Shown here in pieces: positions 17,180 to 26,860 of a stretch of 64,000 nt of DNA; the stretch's first letter is position 1, and the number at the start of each line of letters is the position of its first letter. The stretch is from Mesorhizobium huakuii. Lineage in GTDB: Bacteria; Pseudomonadota; Alphaproteobacteria; Rhizobiales; Rhizobiaceae. The stretch covers positions 247,264 through 311,263 of the forward strand of contig NZ_CP050298.1 of NCBI RefSeq assembly GCF_014189455.1, given 5' to 3'. Under the pieces are notes generated by a model that worked only from the letters and a program-made list of their open reading frames with translations, was not told where the DNA came from and made no database searches. A program made the translations under genes and the position numbers.

Positions 17180-17917
17180 AGATGTCCAGAAAAGGGTCCG
17201 CCGAAGGGGCGACGGAAAGTGTATGAATTGAAGGCGTTAGGACATAGCGATTCGCCGTCCGGAAAGGAAGACATTCTGGGACGCAATCATCGTCACTTCC
17301 ATGCCAAAAACCGCACGGCACTTTACCTGCGCGTCTCCACGCCGGAGCAGAAGCCCGATCTGCAATATGATGGGTTGCATGGCTACGCTGCGCGCGCCGG
17401 ACTGGAGATCGTCGGAGACTACTGCGACATTGCGGTGTCAGGCCGCCGCGAGGGACGCCCCCGGCTCAACGCCTTGATGGCGAGTGTTCGTAACCGTGAG
17501 GTCGATTGTGTCCTGGTCTGGAAATTCGACCGTTTCGCCCGCTCCACACGTCACCTTCTGATCGCCCTCGAGGAATTCGATCACCTCGGCGTGCGCTTTA
17601 TCAGCGTTCAGGATCAGATAGACACCGCAAGCCCCATGGGGCGGGCCATGTTCACCATCATCGCAGCCATGGCAGAATTGGAGTCCTCTTTGATTAGCGA
17701 GCGCGTCACCGCTGGAATGCAGGCGGCGCGATCGCGCGGCAAGCATCTCGGACGGCCAAGTCTCCCAATTCTGTTGGTTGAAGAGATCGAGGTGCTTGCC
17801 GCATCAACCGATCTGAGCATTCGAAAGATTCAAGAGAAAATCGGAGGAAAAGCCAGTCGAGGCCGCGTTGGTGAAATCGTCAAACGCGTCCGATCGGCAA
17901 AAGCGTCGACCGGGTGA
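17180..17917 (+). CDS. Tn3-type resolvase (small serine recombinase)
   Basis: Site-specific recombinase that resolves Tn3-family cointegrates. The catalytic region TALYLRVSTPEQKPDLQ contains the nucleophilic Ser. VDCVLVWKFDRFARSTRHL and ELESSLISERVTAGMQAARSRG are typical of the resolvase/invertase core, and a short C-terminal HTH (TDLSIRKIQEKIGG) binds res. The first ~50 residues before the core are not family-like. An ATG at 17301 would give the usual short N-terminus only if the A5 run at 17306-17310 had one more A, so a one-base loss there is possible. The stop is followed directly by a transposon terminal repeat shared with the Tn3 transposase at 24832. Confidence 0.82.
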   Translation, partial: RCPEKGPPKGRRKVYELKALGHSDSPSGKEDILGRNHRHFHAKNRTALYLRVSTPEQKPDLQYDGLHGYAARAGLEIVGDYCDIAVSGRREGRPRLNALMASVRNREVDCVLVWKFDRFARSTRHLLIALEEFDHLGVRFISVQDQIDTASPMGRAMFTIIAAMAELESSLISERVTAGMQAARSRGKHLGRPSLPILLVEEIEVLAASTDLSIRKIQEKIGGKASRGRVGEIVKRVRSAKASTG

Positions 17918-17949
17918 ACTTTTTACACGTACTTTCAATCTACCCCCGC
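17915..17949 (+). repeat. Tn3-like terminal repeat after resolvase
   Basis: Read from the right it starts GGGGGTAGATTGAAAGTACG and reaches the resolvase stop codon. The same ~32 bases with three mismatches follow the Tn3 transposase at 24830-24862. Tn3-family ends start with GGGG, so the outside of the transposon is to the right in both cases. Confidence 0.65.
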
Positions 17950-17961
17950 AAGGACTCCATC

Positions 17962-18659
17962 ATGCAAATCAAAACCGCAAGCCTTGGCCCTAACGCGCAT
18001 CGCACGACCCGGTTGCGGGCGACGGATCGTCACCCGCCGACCGCAGCATCGAGATCGAAGCGGGACACGGCAGCGGCACTCTGTGGCCCACGGACGGCAC
18101 GCAAGCACGCGCGTGCCCGAGACCGGCTTCGGAAACCACGATGTGCCTCGCGGACCTGCTGTCGATCTCCAGCCAGCGGCCTTCGAGGCCCGAAGTCATA
18201 CCGGCCATTGTGCAAGCCGGGGACGATGAAGGCGTCCCGGATTTGCTTCCGCAACCGGCCCGTTCCGGGGCGAGCCAGCCGCGCCTGGCCAATCCCGGCG
18301 AAGCGAGGGACGTCGAGAGCGGGTTGCTCATGCGCGATTGCTCGTCGCGGATCGCCGCCTTCCTGGGCAACCTGTCGGTCGTCCAGGAGCTTCGGCAGTT
18401 CGATGACAGCGAGTTCGTGGGCAAGCTGCGTAACGAACTGGTCACCGAGCCCGGATGTCGAGAGCCGAAGACGCTGCTGGCCGCCATGGGCGAGAAGGTC
18501 GATGAACTGCGGTCGCACCTGGACAAGCAGGCGTCGACACCAGAGGAGGCGGAGTTCCTGGCAGAGGCCCGGCGCTATCTCGAGCCGGTCATGACCAGCT
18601 TCGAGACCGACATCCACACCTTGCAGCACGACGCGAGTGCCGCGAAGCGGATATACTAG
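17962..18659 (+). pseudogene. Unknown protein, probably frameshifted (effector-like N-terminus)
   Basis: An ATG at 17962 opens MQIKTASLGPNAHRTT. A plausible continuation (PVAGDGSSPADRSIEIEAGH... to a TAG at 18659) runs in the next frame. Adding one C to the CCC at 18008-18010 would join them into ~230 residues. The second part (MRDCSSRIAAFLGNLSVVQEL, ELRSHLDKQASTPEEAEFLAEARRYL) is helical and charged. The N-terminal ~90 residues are Ser/Pro/Ala/Gly-rich and disordered, a composition seen in type III secreted effectors, but I recognise no domain. It sits right outside a Tn3 terminal repeat and just before an unknown membrane-like protein. Confidence 0.4.
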
Positions 18660-18814
18660 GGAGCAGCTTGGCGTCCGTTGTCGGGCGTCGCATAAGCGAG
18701 ACCAGCTGTATCGCCGTATAGGTGTGCAATGTTGAACGCAGCGTAGGTGCCAGTCTTCTGGGTGAACAGCGTGGCGAGCGGCAAGGGGTAGAGCAGAAGC
18801 GTCAGCGGCTGTTC

Positions 18815-20047
18815 ATGAAGCACGCCATCAACCGGCACAGCCTGGTCTTCTTCATCTCGCTGATCTATGCCGTACCCACCTTCTACGCCAAGGCCGCGCC
18901 GCTGCAGCGCAACGCCGGCTTCGTCGCCGGCGCAGCGGCAGCGCAAGGGGCGATGATGTTCGGCCTGCGGCTGGGGCAGGACCTGATGGACTCGATGCGG
19001 CTGCGCTTCAACGGCGCCTTCAACCGCAGGCGTGATCTTCCCGACGGCTTCAGGGACGCCATTGAGGGAGTCGTGGGCGATCTGCGCGCGGGTCTGAGCA
19101 ACGTCAACCGCTCCGTCGGCGAATTCCAGAAGGACCGGCGGATCACGCCGCACATGGATCGGCAGCTCACCTTCTTCAAGCAGGACCTGTCCAGAATCGT
19201 GACGGGCCTTGAGCGGCTCGTAGCGACCGGGACGCGGCAGGAGAGCCCGGTCGCCGCAAGCGATGACCCACCAGGCCCCCTAGAGGCGGTGCGCCGGACC
19301 CTGGACGCATCGTTCGCAAACAACCCCGACCTGAAGGGAAAGCTCGCGCTGGCGACCGTAGCCTTCGCCGTCCTCGGGTCAAACATCGCCCTGATGCGCA
19401 ACAACGGGCTGGCCCTACCTGACTTCATCGCCGATGCGGTCGTCTCGTCGACGTTCCTGCTCCGTGAAGCGCTGAGCCCGCACGTCACGCACGCGGGGAT
19501 GAACGACAGCGTGAGCGACACCGTCGGCGGTATGACGATCGGCCTGCCCTTCTCCGTAGCCGCTGTGATGAGCGGCTACATGGACGACCCCAGGGCCAAC
19601 CCATCGGGCTTCATAGCCGGGACCGTCGGCTACACGGCGGCCTACCTGCTCTTCGGCCGGGTGGCCGGCGACGTCATGTCCAAGGGCCTCATGGCTACGA
19701 GCGGAGCGCTCGGCTGGGGCCAACAGCAGGCGATCCGACTCGGCCGGAGCGCGATGGCCTTGGGTTTCGAGCTGGTCGCCGGGCACCGCTCGCCGGCTGC
19801 AGCGGATGTGCACGACGTAGCCGGGGTCGAGATGGCGGGTGTGCCGCATGAGCCGCTGTTCTTCAGCCCCTCACAGCGGGCGTCCGCCGAACGCACCCTG
19901 GTCGGCACGCTTGAGCAGATCGGCGACGAGTGGTACGAGGCGCGCGACGAATGGGAAGGCGAATCGGAGGGGACGGCGGGTAGGGACGACCCCTGGGTCG
20001 ACGCACCGGCGGAGCTGCCCATGCAGCCGGCGCCTCAGTCGGAATAA
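18815..20047 (+). CDS. Unknown protein with several hydrophobic segments
   Basis: About 410 residues from the ATG at 18815; a GTG at 18722 in the same frame would add 31 residues, and neither start has a good ribosome site. Hydrophobic stretches at about residues 8-30 (SLVFFISLIYAVPTF), 170-190 (LALATVAFAVLGSNIAL), 240-265 and 275-300 (GYTAAYLLFGRVAGDVM) could be membrane helices. Between them lie helical segments such as VVGDLRAGLSNVNRSVGEFQ. The C-terminus is acidic and Pro-rich. No known domain was recognised. With the preceding gene it may form a transposon passenger pair; I suspected an effector or membrane-targeted toxin but cannot support either. Confidence 0.5.
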   Translation: MKHAINRHSLVFFISLIYAVPTFYAKAAPLQRNAGFVAGAAAAQGAMMFGLRLGQDLMDSMRLRFNGAFNRRRDLPDGFRDAIEGVVGDLRAGLSNVNRSVGEFQKDRRITPHMDRQLTFFKQDLSRIVTGLERLVATGTRQESPVAASDDPPGPLEAVRRTLDASFANNPDLKGKLALATVAFAVLGSNIALMRNNGLALPDFIADAVVSSTFLLREALSPHVTHAGMNDSVSDTVGGMTIGLPFSVAAVMSGYMDDPRANPSGFIAGTVGYTAAYLLFGRVAGDVMSKGLMATSGALGWGQQQAIRLGRSAMALGFELVAGHRSPAAADVHDVAGVEMAGVPHEPLFFSPSQRASAERTLVGTLEQIGDEWYEARDEWEGESEGTAGRDDPWVDAPAELPMQPAPQSE

Positions 20048-20099
20048 GCAGCCCTGCACGCGTATGGGGTCGGGCGGGATTCCTGAGCGGGAGGGTCGG

Positions 20100-20172
20100 T
20101 AGGGATTCGTGTAAGAAACCTTTACTGACAGCGAGTTAGCTCACTTTTGGCTGTTTTGTACACAAATCCCTG
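20100..20172. repeat. Inverted repeat AGGGATTYGTGTA
   Basis: AGGGATTCGTGTA at 20101 and TACACAAATCCCT at 20160 are inverted repeats (12 of 13) separated by ~46 bases. The stretch 20048-20229 has no gene. It may be a recombination or insertion end; function unknown. Confidence 0.4.
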
Positions 20173-20229
20173 CCAAGCCTCTATAGAGGCTCGAGAATCC
20201 CGCGCGTCAATGCTTCGTCGTCCCAGCTA

Positions 20230-21109
20230 TGACCCCACTTAAACACCGCCTGTAAGAATATGTTATTATATCAGCACGTTAGGCGCGCGCCGGCGCGTGT
20301 TACCACTACATTTTGGGATGATCTCAGGCGAGTTGTTCGTCGAGGTTGTGTGGCAGAGCGATGCCAGCTGCCTTGAAGACGTTGCCCACTTGGCCCGTAA
20401 CGTGGGTTCTGGTGGTGACGATGCGACCATCCTTTTCGATGGTGGCTTCCTGGAGGCGGTCGAGATCGCGTAGAAGCGGCTGCCATTCGGGCGTCAGGCC
20501 TTTGGCCCGGCAGAGGCGGTACAGTTCCTTGCTGAGTACGAGCCCCAGGAACGAGCAAAACACATGCCCGCGGATGGCGGCATCGGATTGGTGGAAGATC
20601 GGCCGGGTATTGAAGGTTGCCTTGGCGGCGCGGAACAGGCTCTCGACCTCGAGCAAATCGCGATACCGCAGCACGGCCTGGAGCGGGGTCACCTTCGCGT
20701 TGGTCCGCACCACGGTGATGCCGTCGTACCGGGCTTCCTCGGCAAGCTTGCCGACATCGATCTTGAAGTTCTTGCCGCTGGCCTTGAGGTAACGCCGGTA
20801 GGCCGAGTTGCCGACCAGTGCCTTGTCGCCCTTCTTGAGCTGTGCCTCGAGGCCGGCGATGATCGCCTGGCGGCCGGCCTTGTCCTTCTCGGCCTCGGCG
20901 TCATTGCGGCTGACAATATAGCGGTCTTTACCGACCTTGACCTCTTTGACCCACAACTGAGTTTCACCGCGCTGGCGCTCGAGAACGAGCGGAACCATCG
21001 GTGCCGCGTCATTGAGCACGACGTTGTGGATCACGCTGCTCGAGCGTTCGCGGGCCCCCAGAATGTATTCCATGCCCAGCTTTTCGAGCGCGGCGATGGT
21101 ATCGGCGCG
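20230..21109 (-). mobile_element. IS1634-family element, 3' half, truncated by IS5
   Basis: From ATGACCCCACTTAAACACC at 20230 it matches the complete copy beginning at 27121, up to 21109, where an IS5 end repeat replaces the rest. The coding part (20324-21109, ~260 residues from DTIAALEKLGMEYILGARER to NLDEQLA) is the C-terminal half of the transposase and cannot be functional alone. Confidence 0.88.
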
Positions 21110-21143
21110 GCGTTGGTGCGCGGATAGGCGTTGGTGCGCGGAT
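21110..21143. repeat. Tandem duplicate of IS5 terminal repeat
   Basis: GCGTTGGTGCGCGGATA occurs at 21110 and again at 21128, so the IS5 tip was duplicated at the junction with the truncated IS1634 element. Confidence 0.7.
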
Positions 21144-22233
21144 ATGAAATCGAACGCATTTCGATCTTTAATGTAGTTGGTTATGCCTGCGTGACTTGAC
21201 GCGGGATAGACTCCGGGCGTGCCCATGCCAGCATGCGGTTGAGAACGATGCAACCGATGGCAACCTCGGTCTGTTGAGCCGGAAGAGAGCGTGCTCGCAG
21301 GCCCCGTCCGATCAGCCCCTTGTATCGTCCGATGGCTGTTTCGCTCAGCGCCCGCTTGCCGTAGCCGGTGGCTGCCTGCCATTTCAGCCGACCGTCGCTG
21401 CGATTGCGGCAATGTGCTTGTCCCTTTTACCAGGCGGTCCGGTATCACGGCTTTCCACCGCCGTGGAACGCGGTGGAATGACGATGTTCGCGGTTGCGCT
21501 GTGCTGCAGGATAGACCGATAGGTTGGCTTGCCGTCATAGGCTCCGTCGGCTGTGAACTGGTCGATCTCGCCGTCGATCTGATCGAGCAGCGGTGCCACC
21601 TGGGAAGGATCATCCGTGTCCTGATCTGTCAGCCTTTGGGCAATGATCGCGCCACTTTTGGCATCCACTGCCAGATGCAGCTTGCGCCAGTTGCGACGTG
21701 ATCTGGCGCCATGTTTCTGCTCCAGCCATTGCCCGGCGCCGTAGACTTTCAATCCCGTGCTATCGACAAGCACATGCAGCGGGCCGTCCGGCAGCGGCGG
21801 GTTTCGTCGGGCTGATGGCTCCCACTTCTGTGCCCGACGGCTCAGCGTCGTATGATCTGGAACTGGGACTTTCAGCCCCATGAGATCCAGCAGCGAGTGA
21901 AGCAATCCCTCGGTCTGGCGCAGCCGCATTGCGAAGACGCAACCCAGCGTCAGCGCTGTCTCAATGGCGAGATCGGAATACCGGGCTTGGCCGCCGCGGG
22001 TCTTGCGTCGCGGAGCGCGCCATCCCGCCAGTGCCTCCGGCGTTACCCATAAGGTCAGGCTACCACGCCGGCGCAGACCTGCTTCGTAGTCACGCCAATT
22101 CGTCACCCTGAATGTCATCTTTCCGACGTGATGACGACGATCTGCGTTGTGTTTGTACGGCATGGCACTCAAATCAAGCTGATTTCGATCCTGCCTGCCT
22201 ATCGCCAAACCGTTGACAAAGGATCCATGCACC
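21128..22233 (-). pseudogene. IS5-family element, copy B, frameshifted
   Basis: Transposase starts at 22163 (MPYKHN) and matches copy A until about 21403, where GCTGCG replaces GCTTGCG. The one-base loss shifts the frame, so the remaining ~95 residues are read out of frame. The right terminal repeat is interrupted after GCACCA at 22233 by an IS110 element; its last bases reappear at 23592-23598. Confidence 0.85.
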
Positions 22234-23591
22234 ATGTGTAGACGCCCGTTTGGCAAGAGGAATCTTTAGTTGGCATTGCGCGTTGTCGGGTGCTGACATG
22301 TGTCCGGCCTGTGTTGCGGCTTTCACACATGCCGCGGGCCCTTATGGTGTTCGCAGGTCAGGTCCAAATCAACGCCGCGTGCTCTTGAGACACTTTGGTG
22401 CACACTGGTTTTCCTGATCCCGTCTCACGACCGTTGCGCCATACTTCCGATGACCTCTCTCGCTGCGACGTCCCCTCGGTTACGTTGGCTTTAGACCGCA
22501 GCAACCGGAGCTCTGTATATTCCTCCCTTGGCCATGATAGCCCAGATCATTCGCGCCATCTTGTTGGCAAGCGCCACCCTCACCAGCATCGGTGGTTTAT
22601 GCGCCAGCATCTTGGCCAGCCACGTGCCTGGTGTTGCACCCTTGCGGGCGCGCCACACAAGCTCGCTATTGGCCCCTATGATCAGGAGCCGCCGCAGAGA
22701 TCGATCCCCCATCTTCGTCGTGGAGCCGAGACGCTGTTTGCCGCCTGTCGAATGTTGTCGCGGCACAAGCCCAAGCCATGCGGCGAAGTCCCGCCCACGT
22801 TTGAAGGTTTCAGGCGATGGCGCCAGAGCCACCAGTGCGGTGGCAATCAATGGGCCAATTCCGGGAACTGTCATCAACCGGCGTGCGGTCTCATCTTCAC
22901 GAGCCCGGCGCACAATCTGTGCATCCAGCACGCGAATCTGATCATTCAGTTGGGACAAGCTTGCTGTCAGAAACCGCAGAGCAGTCCGCGCAGTTTCTGG
23001 AAGAGCCGTTTGCGGATCCTCAATCATCGCAATCAGTTTCGAAGCGAAGCTTAAACCCTGCGGCACGACTTCACCAAATTCCGCAAGGTGGCCGCGCAGC
23101 GCATTGATGGTCTGCGTGCGCTGCCGGATCAGCAGATCGCGGGTGCGCAACACCACTGCTGCGGCTTGTCTTTCTTCGCTCTTCACGGCAACAAAGCGCA
23201 TCGTTGGTCGTTGCGCCGCCTCGCAGATCGCCTCAGCATCAGCCATGTCGTTCTTCTGCCGCTTCAAAAAGGGCTTCACGTAGGCCGGTGGGATCATACG
23301 GACTTCGTGTCCCAAATGCCCTATCTCACGCGCCCAGAAATGCGAGCTTCCGCAGGCTTCCATCGCAACCAGGCACCGTGGCAGGCCACCAAAGAATTTC
23401 AAAACCCGCCCGCGCCGCAATTGCTTGCGAAACACAACAGCACCTGTTTCGTCAGCCCCGTGGACCTGAAACACGTTCTTGGCTAAATCCAAACCGATCG
23501 TACGAACTTCGCTCATGATGCCCATCTCCAATGGTGGTTTAAACAACTCCACTTTGCCACACACTGCGGTCGTCGCGGGCGTCTACACCAT
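22234..23591 (-). mobile_element. IS110-family element inserted in the IS5 terminal repeat
   Basis: Sub-terminal inverted repeats GTGTAGACGCCC (22235) and GGGCGTCTACAC (23578) mark the ends. This fits the IS1111 subgroup of IS110, which has such repeats. Flanking bases GCACCA and CAACGC rejoin the IS5 tip when the element is removed. Confidence 0.8.
22491..23516 (-). CDS. IS110-family transposase (DEDD)
   Basis: A 341-residue transposase from the ATG of MSEVRTIGLDLAKNVFQVHG, the family's typical start with the first Asp. The RuvC-like N-terminal domain runs through VAMEACGSSHFWA and KNDMADAEAICEA. The C-terminal transposase_20 domain contains LMTVPGIGPLIATALVALAPSPETF and AAWLGLVPRQHSTGGKQRLG with the conserved Ser/Thr-Gly region. 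Unbroken; likely active. A fragment of the same gene lies at 15322-15434. Confidence 0.9.
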   Translation of the reverse strand: MSEVRTIGLDLAKNVFQVHGADETGAVVFRKQLRRGRVLKFFGGLPRCLVAMEACGSSHFWAREIGHLGHEVRMIPPAYVKPFLKRQKNDMADAEAICEAAQRPTMRFVAVKSEERQAAAVVLRTRDLLIRQRTQTINALRGHLAEFGEVVPQGLSFASKLIAMIEDPQTALPETARTALRFLTASLSQLNDQIRVLDAQIVRRAREDETARRLMTVPGIGPLIATALVALAPSPETFKRGRDFAAWLGLVPRQHSTGGKQRLGSTTKMGDRSLRRLLIIGANSELVWRARKGATPGTWLAKMLAHKPPMLVRVALANKMARMIWAIMAKGGIYRAPVAAV

Positions 23592-23854
23592 CAACGCTGG
23601 GCTTGGCCGCCGCGGGTCTTGCGTCGCGGAGCGCGCCATCCCGCCAGTGCCTCCGGCGTTACCCATAAGGTCAGGCTACCACGCCGGCGCAGACCTGCTT
23701 CGTAGTCACGCCAATTCGTCACCCTGAATGTCATCTTTCCGACGTGATGACGACGATCTGCGTTGTGTTTGTACGGCATGGCACTCAAATCAAGCTGATT
23801 TCGATCCTGCCTGCCTATCGCCAAACCGTTGACAAAGGATCCATGCACCAACGC
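23592..23854 (-). mobile_element. IS5 fragment (copy C, transposase start and terminal repeat)
   Basis: After the displaced tip of copy B (CAACGCT) comes ~255 bases equal to the 5' third of the IS5 transposase (MPYKHN... to RAPRRKTRGGQA), ending in a complete GCACCAACGC terminal repeat at 23853. It sits directly against a truncated Tn3 transposase. Confidence 0.82.
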
Positions 23855-24832
23855 TCCTACAATCGCTTCCCCTTGCCGAAAATCTGGGGCGCCGGCCGGG
23901 CGGCGATCGCCGATGGCACGCACGTCCCGCTTCGCGAAAACAACCTCCTGGGTGCTCAGCATATCCGTTACGGTGCCTATGGTGGCATCGCCTATCATCA
24001 CATCGCTGACAACTATATCGCGTTGTTCACCACCTTCATCCCCTGCGGCGTCTGGGAAGCGGTCCATATCCTGGACGGCCTCATGAAGAACCGATCGACA
24101 ATCCAGCCGGACATCCTCCATGCCGACACCCAGGGTCAAAGCGAGCCTGTCTTTGGTCTTTCCCGCTTTCTCGGCATCATGCTGATGCCGCGTATGCGCA
24201 ATTGGGGTGACGCCACCTTCTATCGGCCCGACAAATCGGTGCGCTACCAGCATATTGACAGGCTCTTCACCCGCGAAATCGACTGGAGCTTGATCTCGAC
24301 GCATTGGCAGGACATGATGCAGGTCGTCCTCTCCATTCAGGCCGGCTTGGTCCTACCCTCCATGTTGCTGCGCAAACTCGGATCGCACAACCGGAAAAGT
24401 CGGCTATACCAAGCCTTCCGCGAACTCGGTCGGGTCGAGCGTACGCTGTTCCTGCTGCGTTATATCGCCAATCCCGACATCCGGTGCACCATCTGCGCCG
24501 AAACCACGAAAATCGAATCCTTCAATGATTTCCTCGACTGGATCACATTCGGCGGTCCAATCATCAAGAGCGGGGATCCGGTCGAGCAGGAAAAGCAGGT
24601 CAAATATGCCAGCCTGGTCGCGAACGCTATCATGCTTTCAAATGTCGCCGACTTGACCGAGGCTCTTGCTTCCATGGCCAATGACGGCCTGCACGTCACT
24701 CCGAAGCTTGCTGCTGCCCTCAGTCCCTACACCCGTCGGCACATTCGCCGATTTGGAAAGTACGAACTCGACATGGACGACCGGCCTGCGCCACTCGTGC
24801 CGAAACAATTGCCCTTCGACCTGCCCCTGTGA
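23855..24832 (+). pseudogene. Tn3-family transposase, C-terminal third
   Basis: About 325 residues of a Tn3 TnpA. AIADGTHVPLRENNLLGAQH, GAYGGIAYHHIADNYIALF and the HADTQGQSEPVFGLSRFLGI motif give the catalytic DDE region; RTLFLLRYIANPDIR and the family-typical end follow. The ~650 N-terminal residues are missing, removed at the IS5 junction. The stop is followed by a terminal repeat at 24830, as expected for tnpA. The same repeat follows the resolvase at 17915 in the same orientation, implying rearrangement. Confidence 0.88.
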
Positions 24833-24862
24833 ACTTTTTACATGTACTTTCAATCCACCCCA
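24830..24862 (+). repeat. Tn3-like terminal repeat after transposase
   Basis: Reads GGGGTGGATTGAAAGTACAT from the right; counterpart of the repeat at 17915-17949 with three mismatches. The following 24863-25058 holds no gene that I can see. Confidence 0.65.
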
Positions 24863-25058
24863 AATTCGAACCCATCGACGCCAAGCCATGGCCGCGTGGG
24901 AAGCCGTGAGTGCACGGCCTGCCTGAAAAGCGCGGTGTCGGCCTCACGCGGCCACATTTCAAACAACGTGACAACGCCCACACGGCTATTTAGAGATCCG
25001 ACCGTCCCTACCTTTTTAAGCGAGCCGGCTATAGCTTCCTTCCGCCTTCCGCGCCGGG

Positions 25059-25766
25059 TTAACCTTGTTTATTAAATATATCAACGGCTTCTAGCGCGTA
25101 AATGTTTCCTTCTCGAACCAAATCGGGGATTACATCGTATTTTCTCTGATATTGCTTTTTAAGGTTGCCAATTGCCTTTTCGATTTCACCGACCTCTACG
25201 TATTGGATGAACGATGTCATAGCGGAAATGCTTGCATCGAGACGTCCTTGGTCCTGGAGGTACAGTTGCCGAACAAAACTCGTTCGATCTTTTAACTCCA
25301 GCATTAGCCGCACCATGCGTTCGTTCTCGGTCAATCCGGCCAAACGCTCATAGAGTGCCTCAATTGCAAGTGCGACGATCTGTGCATTATCTTGCGCGGT
25401 TGGATTATCAGGTACTCTCGCATCGACAAAACGTAAACCGGTGGCCACGAAGGGCTTTATCGCGTTTTCGACGCAGTAGCGGGCGATCATGAACGCCGCT
25501 TCGTAGTCGTTCTGGACTTCACGGCTGTTAAGTGCGCGCGTGACATAGCTTCGCGTGCTGTCCTTGGCAATGATGCCCTCGTTGGCGAGCAGTATCAGCG
25601 CCTCTCGCACCGGGGTGATGCTCACGCCGAAACTCTCGGCGATGTTCTTCATCTCAAGCGGTGTGCGTGGAGGAAGTTTCTGGAGCACTATCACCGACTT
25701 GAGGCGATCATATACTTGTCCTGTCTTACTTCCCTGTGTTCTTGGCGTCGCGCGCATCGGGTCCAT
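25059..25766 (-). CDS. GntR-family transcriptional regulator
   Basis: A 235-residue DNA-binding regulator. The winged helix at residues 12-80 has the GntR pattern TGQVYDRLKSVIVLQKLPPRTPLEMKNIAESFGVSITPVREAL followed by LANEGII. The C-terminal ~150 residues are all-helical and FCD-like (ligand binding), though the metal-binding His residues are not obvious. Start M1 or M4 are both possible. It is alone: Tn3 and IS6 debris flank it, so its target genes are not identifiable. Its base composition is lower in GC than its neighbours, which suggests separate origin. Confidence 0.85.
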   Translation of the reverse strand: MDPMRATPRTQGSKTGQVYDRLKSVIVLQKLPPRTPLEMKNIAESFGVSITPVREALILLANEGIIAKDSTRSYVTRALNSREVQNDYEAAFMIARYCVENAIKPFVATGLRFVDARVPDNPTAQDNAQIVALAIEALYERLAGLTENERMVRLMLELKDRTSFVRQLYLQDQGRLDASISAMTSFIQYVEVGEIEKAIGNLKKQYQRKYDVIPDLVREGNIYALEAVDIFNKQG

Positions 25767-26004
25767 CCTCGAGCATACAAATCCTCTCTTCCCAGTGTGC
25801 AGCGCCGCGCCATCGGCCGCAGGGGATGTAAGTTACCACGTCAAACCTGCCAACTTTGAAAAAAGATGCGAAACAACTGTTAATATATGTGAAAATTAAT
25901 TCAATTATTTCGCTTCTGTACATGGCTGGTATCGGATCTCTCAGCCTGTTCTACGTACGGCGAAATTACTATCGGATACTTATGTAAGTATCTTAGACAA
26001 TTAA
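25767..26004. other. AT-rich non-coding stretch upstream of the GntR gene
   Basis: No convincing gene; unusually AT-rich near 25850-25990 and likely to contain the regulator's promoter. No clear boxes could be assigned. Confidence 0.4.
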
Positions 26005-26215
26005 GGGTTTGATCGAGTATCGCTTTGTGATGAGATGTGACAATGCTGAACTCGTCAAAAGTCGAAGCGCAATGGATACCTGTCGCTTGCGCATCATGTG
26101 GGCCATTTCGATGCCAGGCAGGATAGTGTCGGCGCTTGCTGGGATTGAAGCCGAGCATCATTCGGACACGGCGCTTGATACGCCGATGGTCCTGCTCGAT
26201 CTGATTGTCAAATAA
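26005..26215 (-). pseudogene. IS6-family transposase fragment (C-terminal)
   Basis: Reverse strand reads DNQIEQDHRRIKRRVRMMLGF, then after a one-base slip SADTILPGIEMAHMMRKRQ, the conserved end of IS6 transposases. Both ends are lost. Confidence 0.8.
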
Positions 26216-26395
26216 TGACTCCGGCGTATGCGCCGCCTACACATTGATTTCGCTTGTTTCTGAACATTGAGGTTTCTGCCAGAAGGTTTTCGGCAGGAGC
26301 TGGATTTTTGGGATGGCGGATGGCGAGGGATTTGTTCTTTGTTGGGCGATGCGAAGTTGTCGAGCCGCGTCGTGGAAACCGAGGATGGCCCAATG
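26216..26395. other. Degenerate IS debris
   Basis: Between the IS6 and IS66 fragments; contains a possible IS6 terminal region near 26250, no gene. Confidence 0.35.
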
Positions 26396-26647
26396 TCTGA
26401 AGGCGCGGATTGTCGCGGTCCTTTGGCACTGCCTGCGGAACTGATGCCGGCCGTGCCCTTGCGAGAATAGCGGCCCATTCGAACCCGCCTTAGTGCCACT
26501 GGCAATTACGACAGAGCCGAAGACTGCTACCGCTAGTACGCCGATGGTGACAGTAGAAATAGGCGCAGACCTCGGAGTGAGGGTTCCCGGCGATGTGCCG
26601 GTTGACCGGGCTGCGGCCTTGGTGCGCGCGATGCGCGGGACGGCATG
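26396..26647 (+). pseudogene. IS66 orfA (tnpA) C-terminal fragment
   Basis: One frame reads EIGADLGVRVPGDVPVDRAAALVRAMRGT at the end, the usual C-terminus of IS66 TnpA. The preceding part contains stops and shifts. Confidence 0.6.
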
Positions 26648-26842
26648 ATCGTCGCGGGCCAACGATTGCCGATCCTGATCGCGACGCGCCCGGTGGACTT
26701 CCGCTGTGACCATCAGGCGCTGGCATTGATGGTGCAGGCCGAGTTGAAGCTTGATCCGAATTCCGGGGTCACCGTGATCTTCCGTTCGAAGCGCGGGGAT
26801 CGTGTAAAAATCCTGGTGTGGGATGGCACCGGAATGTGCTGA
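26645..26842 (+). pseudogene. IS66 orfB (tnpB), shortened
   Basis: 65 residues matching the core of IS66 TnpB (ATRPVDFRCDHQALALMVQAEL, VIFRSKRGDRVKILVWDGTGMC). Normal TnpB is ~115 residues; this one stops right after the WDGTGMC motif. It directly follows the tnpA fragment, as in intact IS66 elements. Confidence 0.75.
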
Positions 26843-26860
26843 CCTACAAACGACGAGGCG

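Noticed and set aside
18141..20047. Naming the 18-20 kb pair as type III effectors
   Set aside because: Only composition and position hint at it; no effector domain or secretion system is visible.
20324..21613. 429-codon open frame on the reverse strand read as one gene
   Set aside because: It joins an out-of-frame IS5 sequence to the IS1634 C-terminus; only the latter part is genuine coding sequence.
22395..23054. 219-codon forward frame
   Set aside because: Antisense to the IS110 transposase, no recognisable domain.
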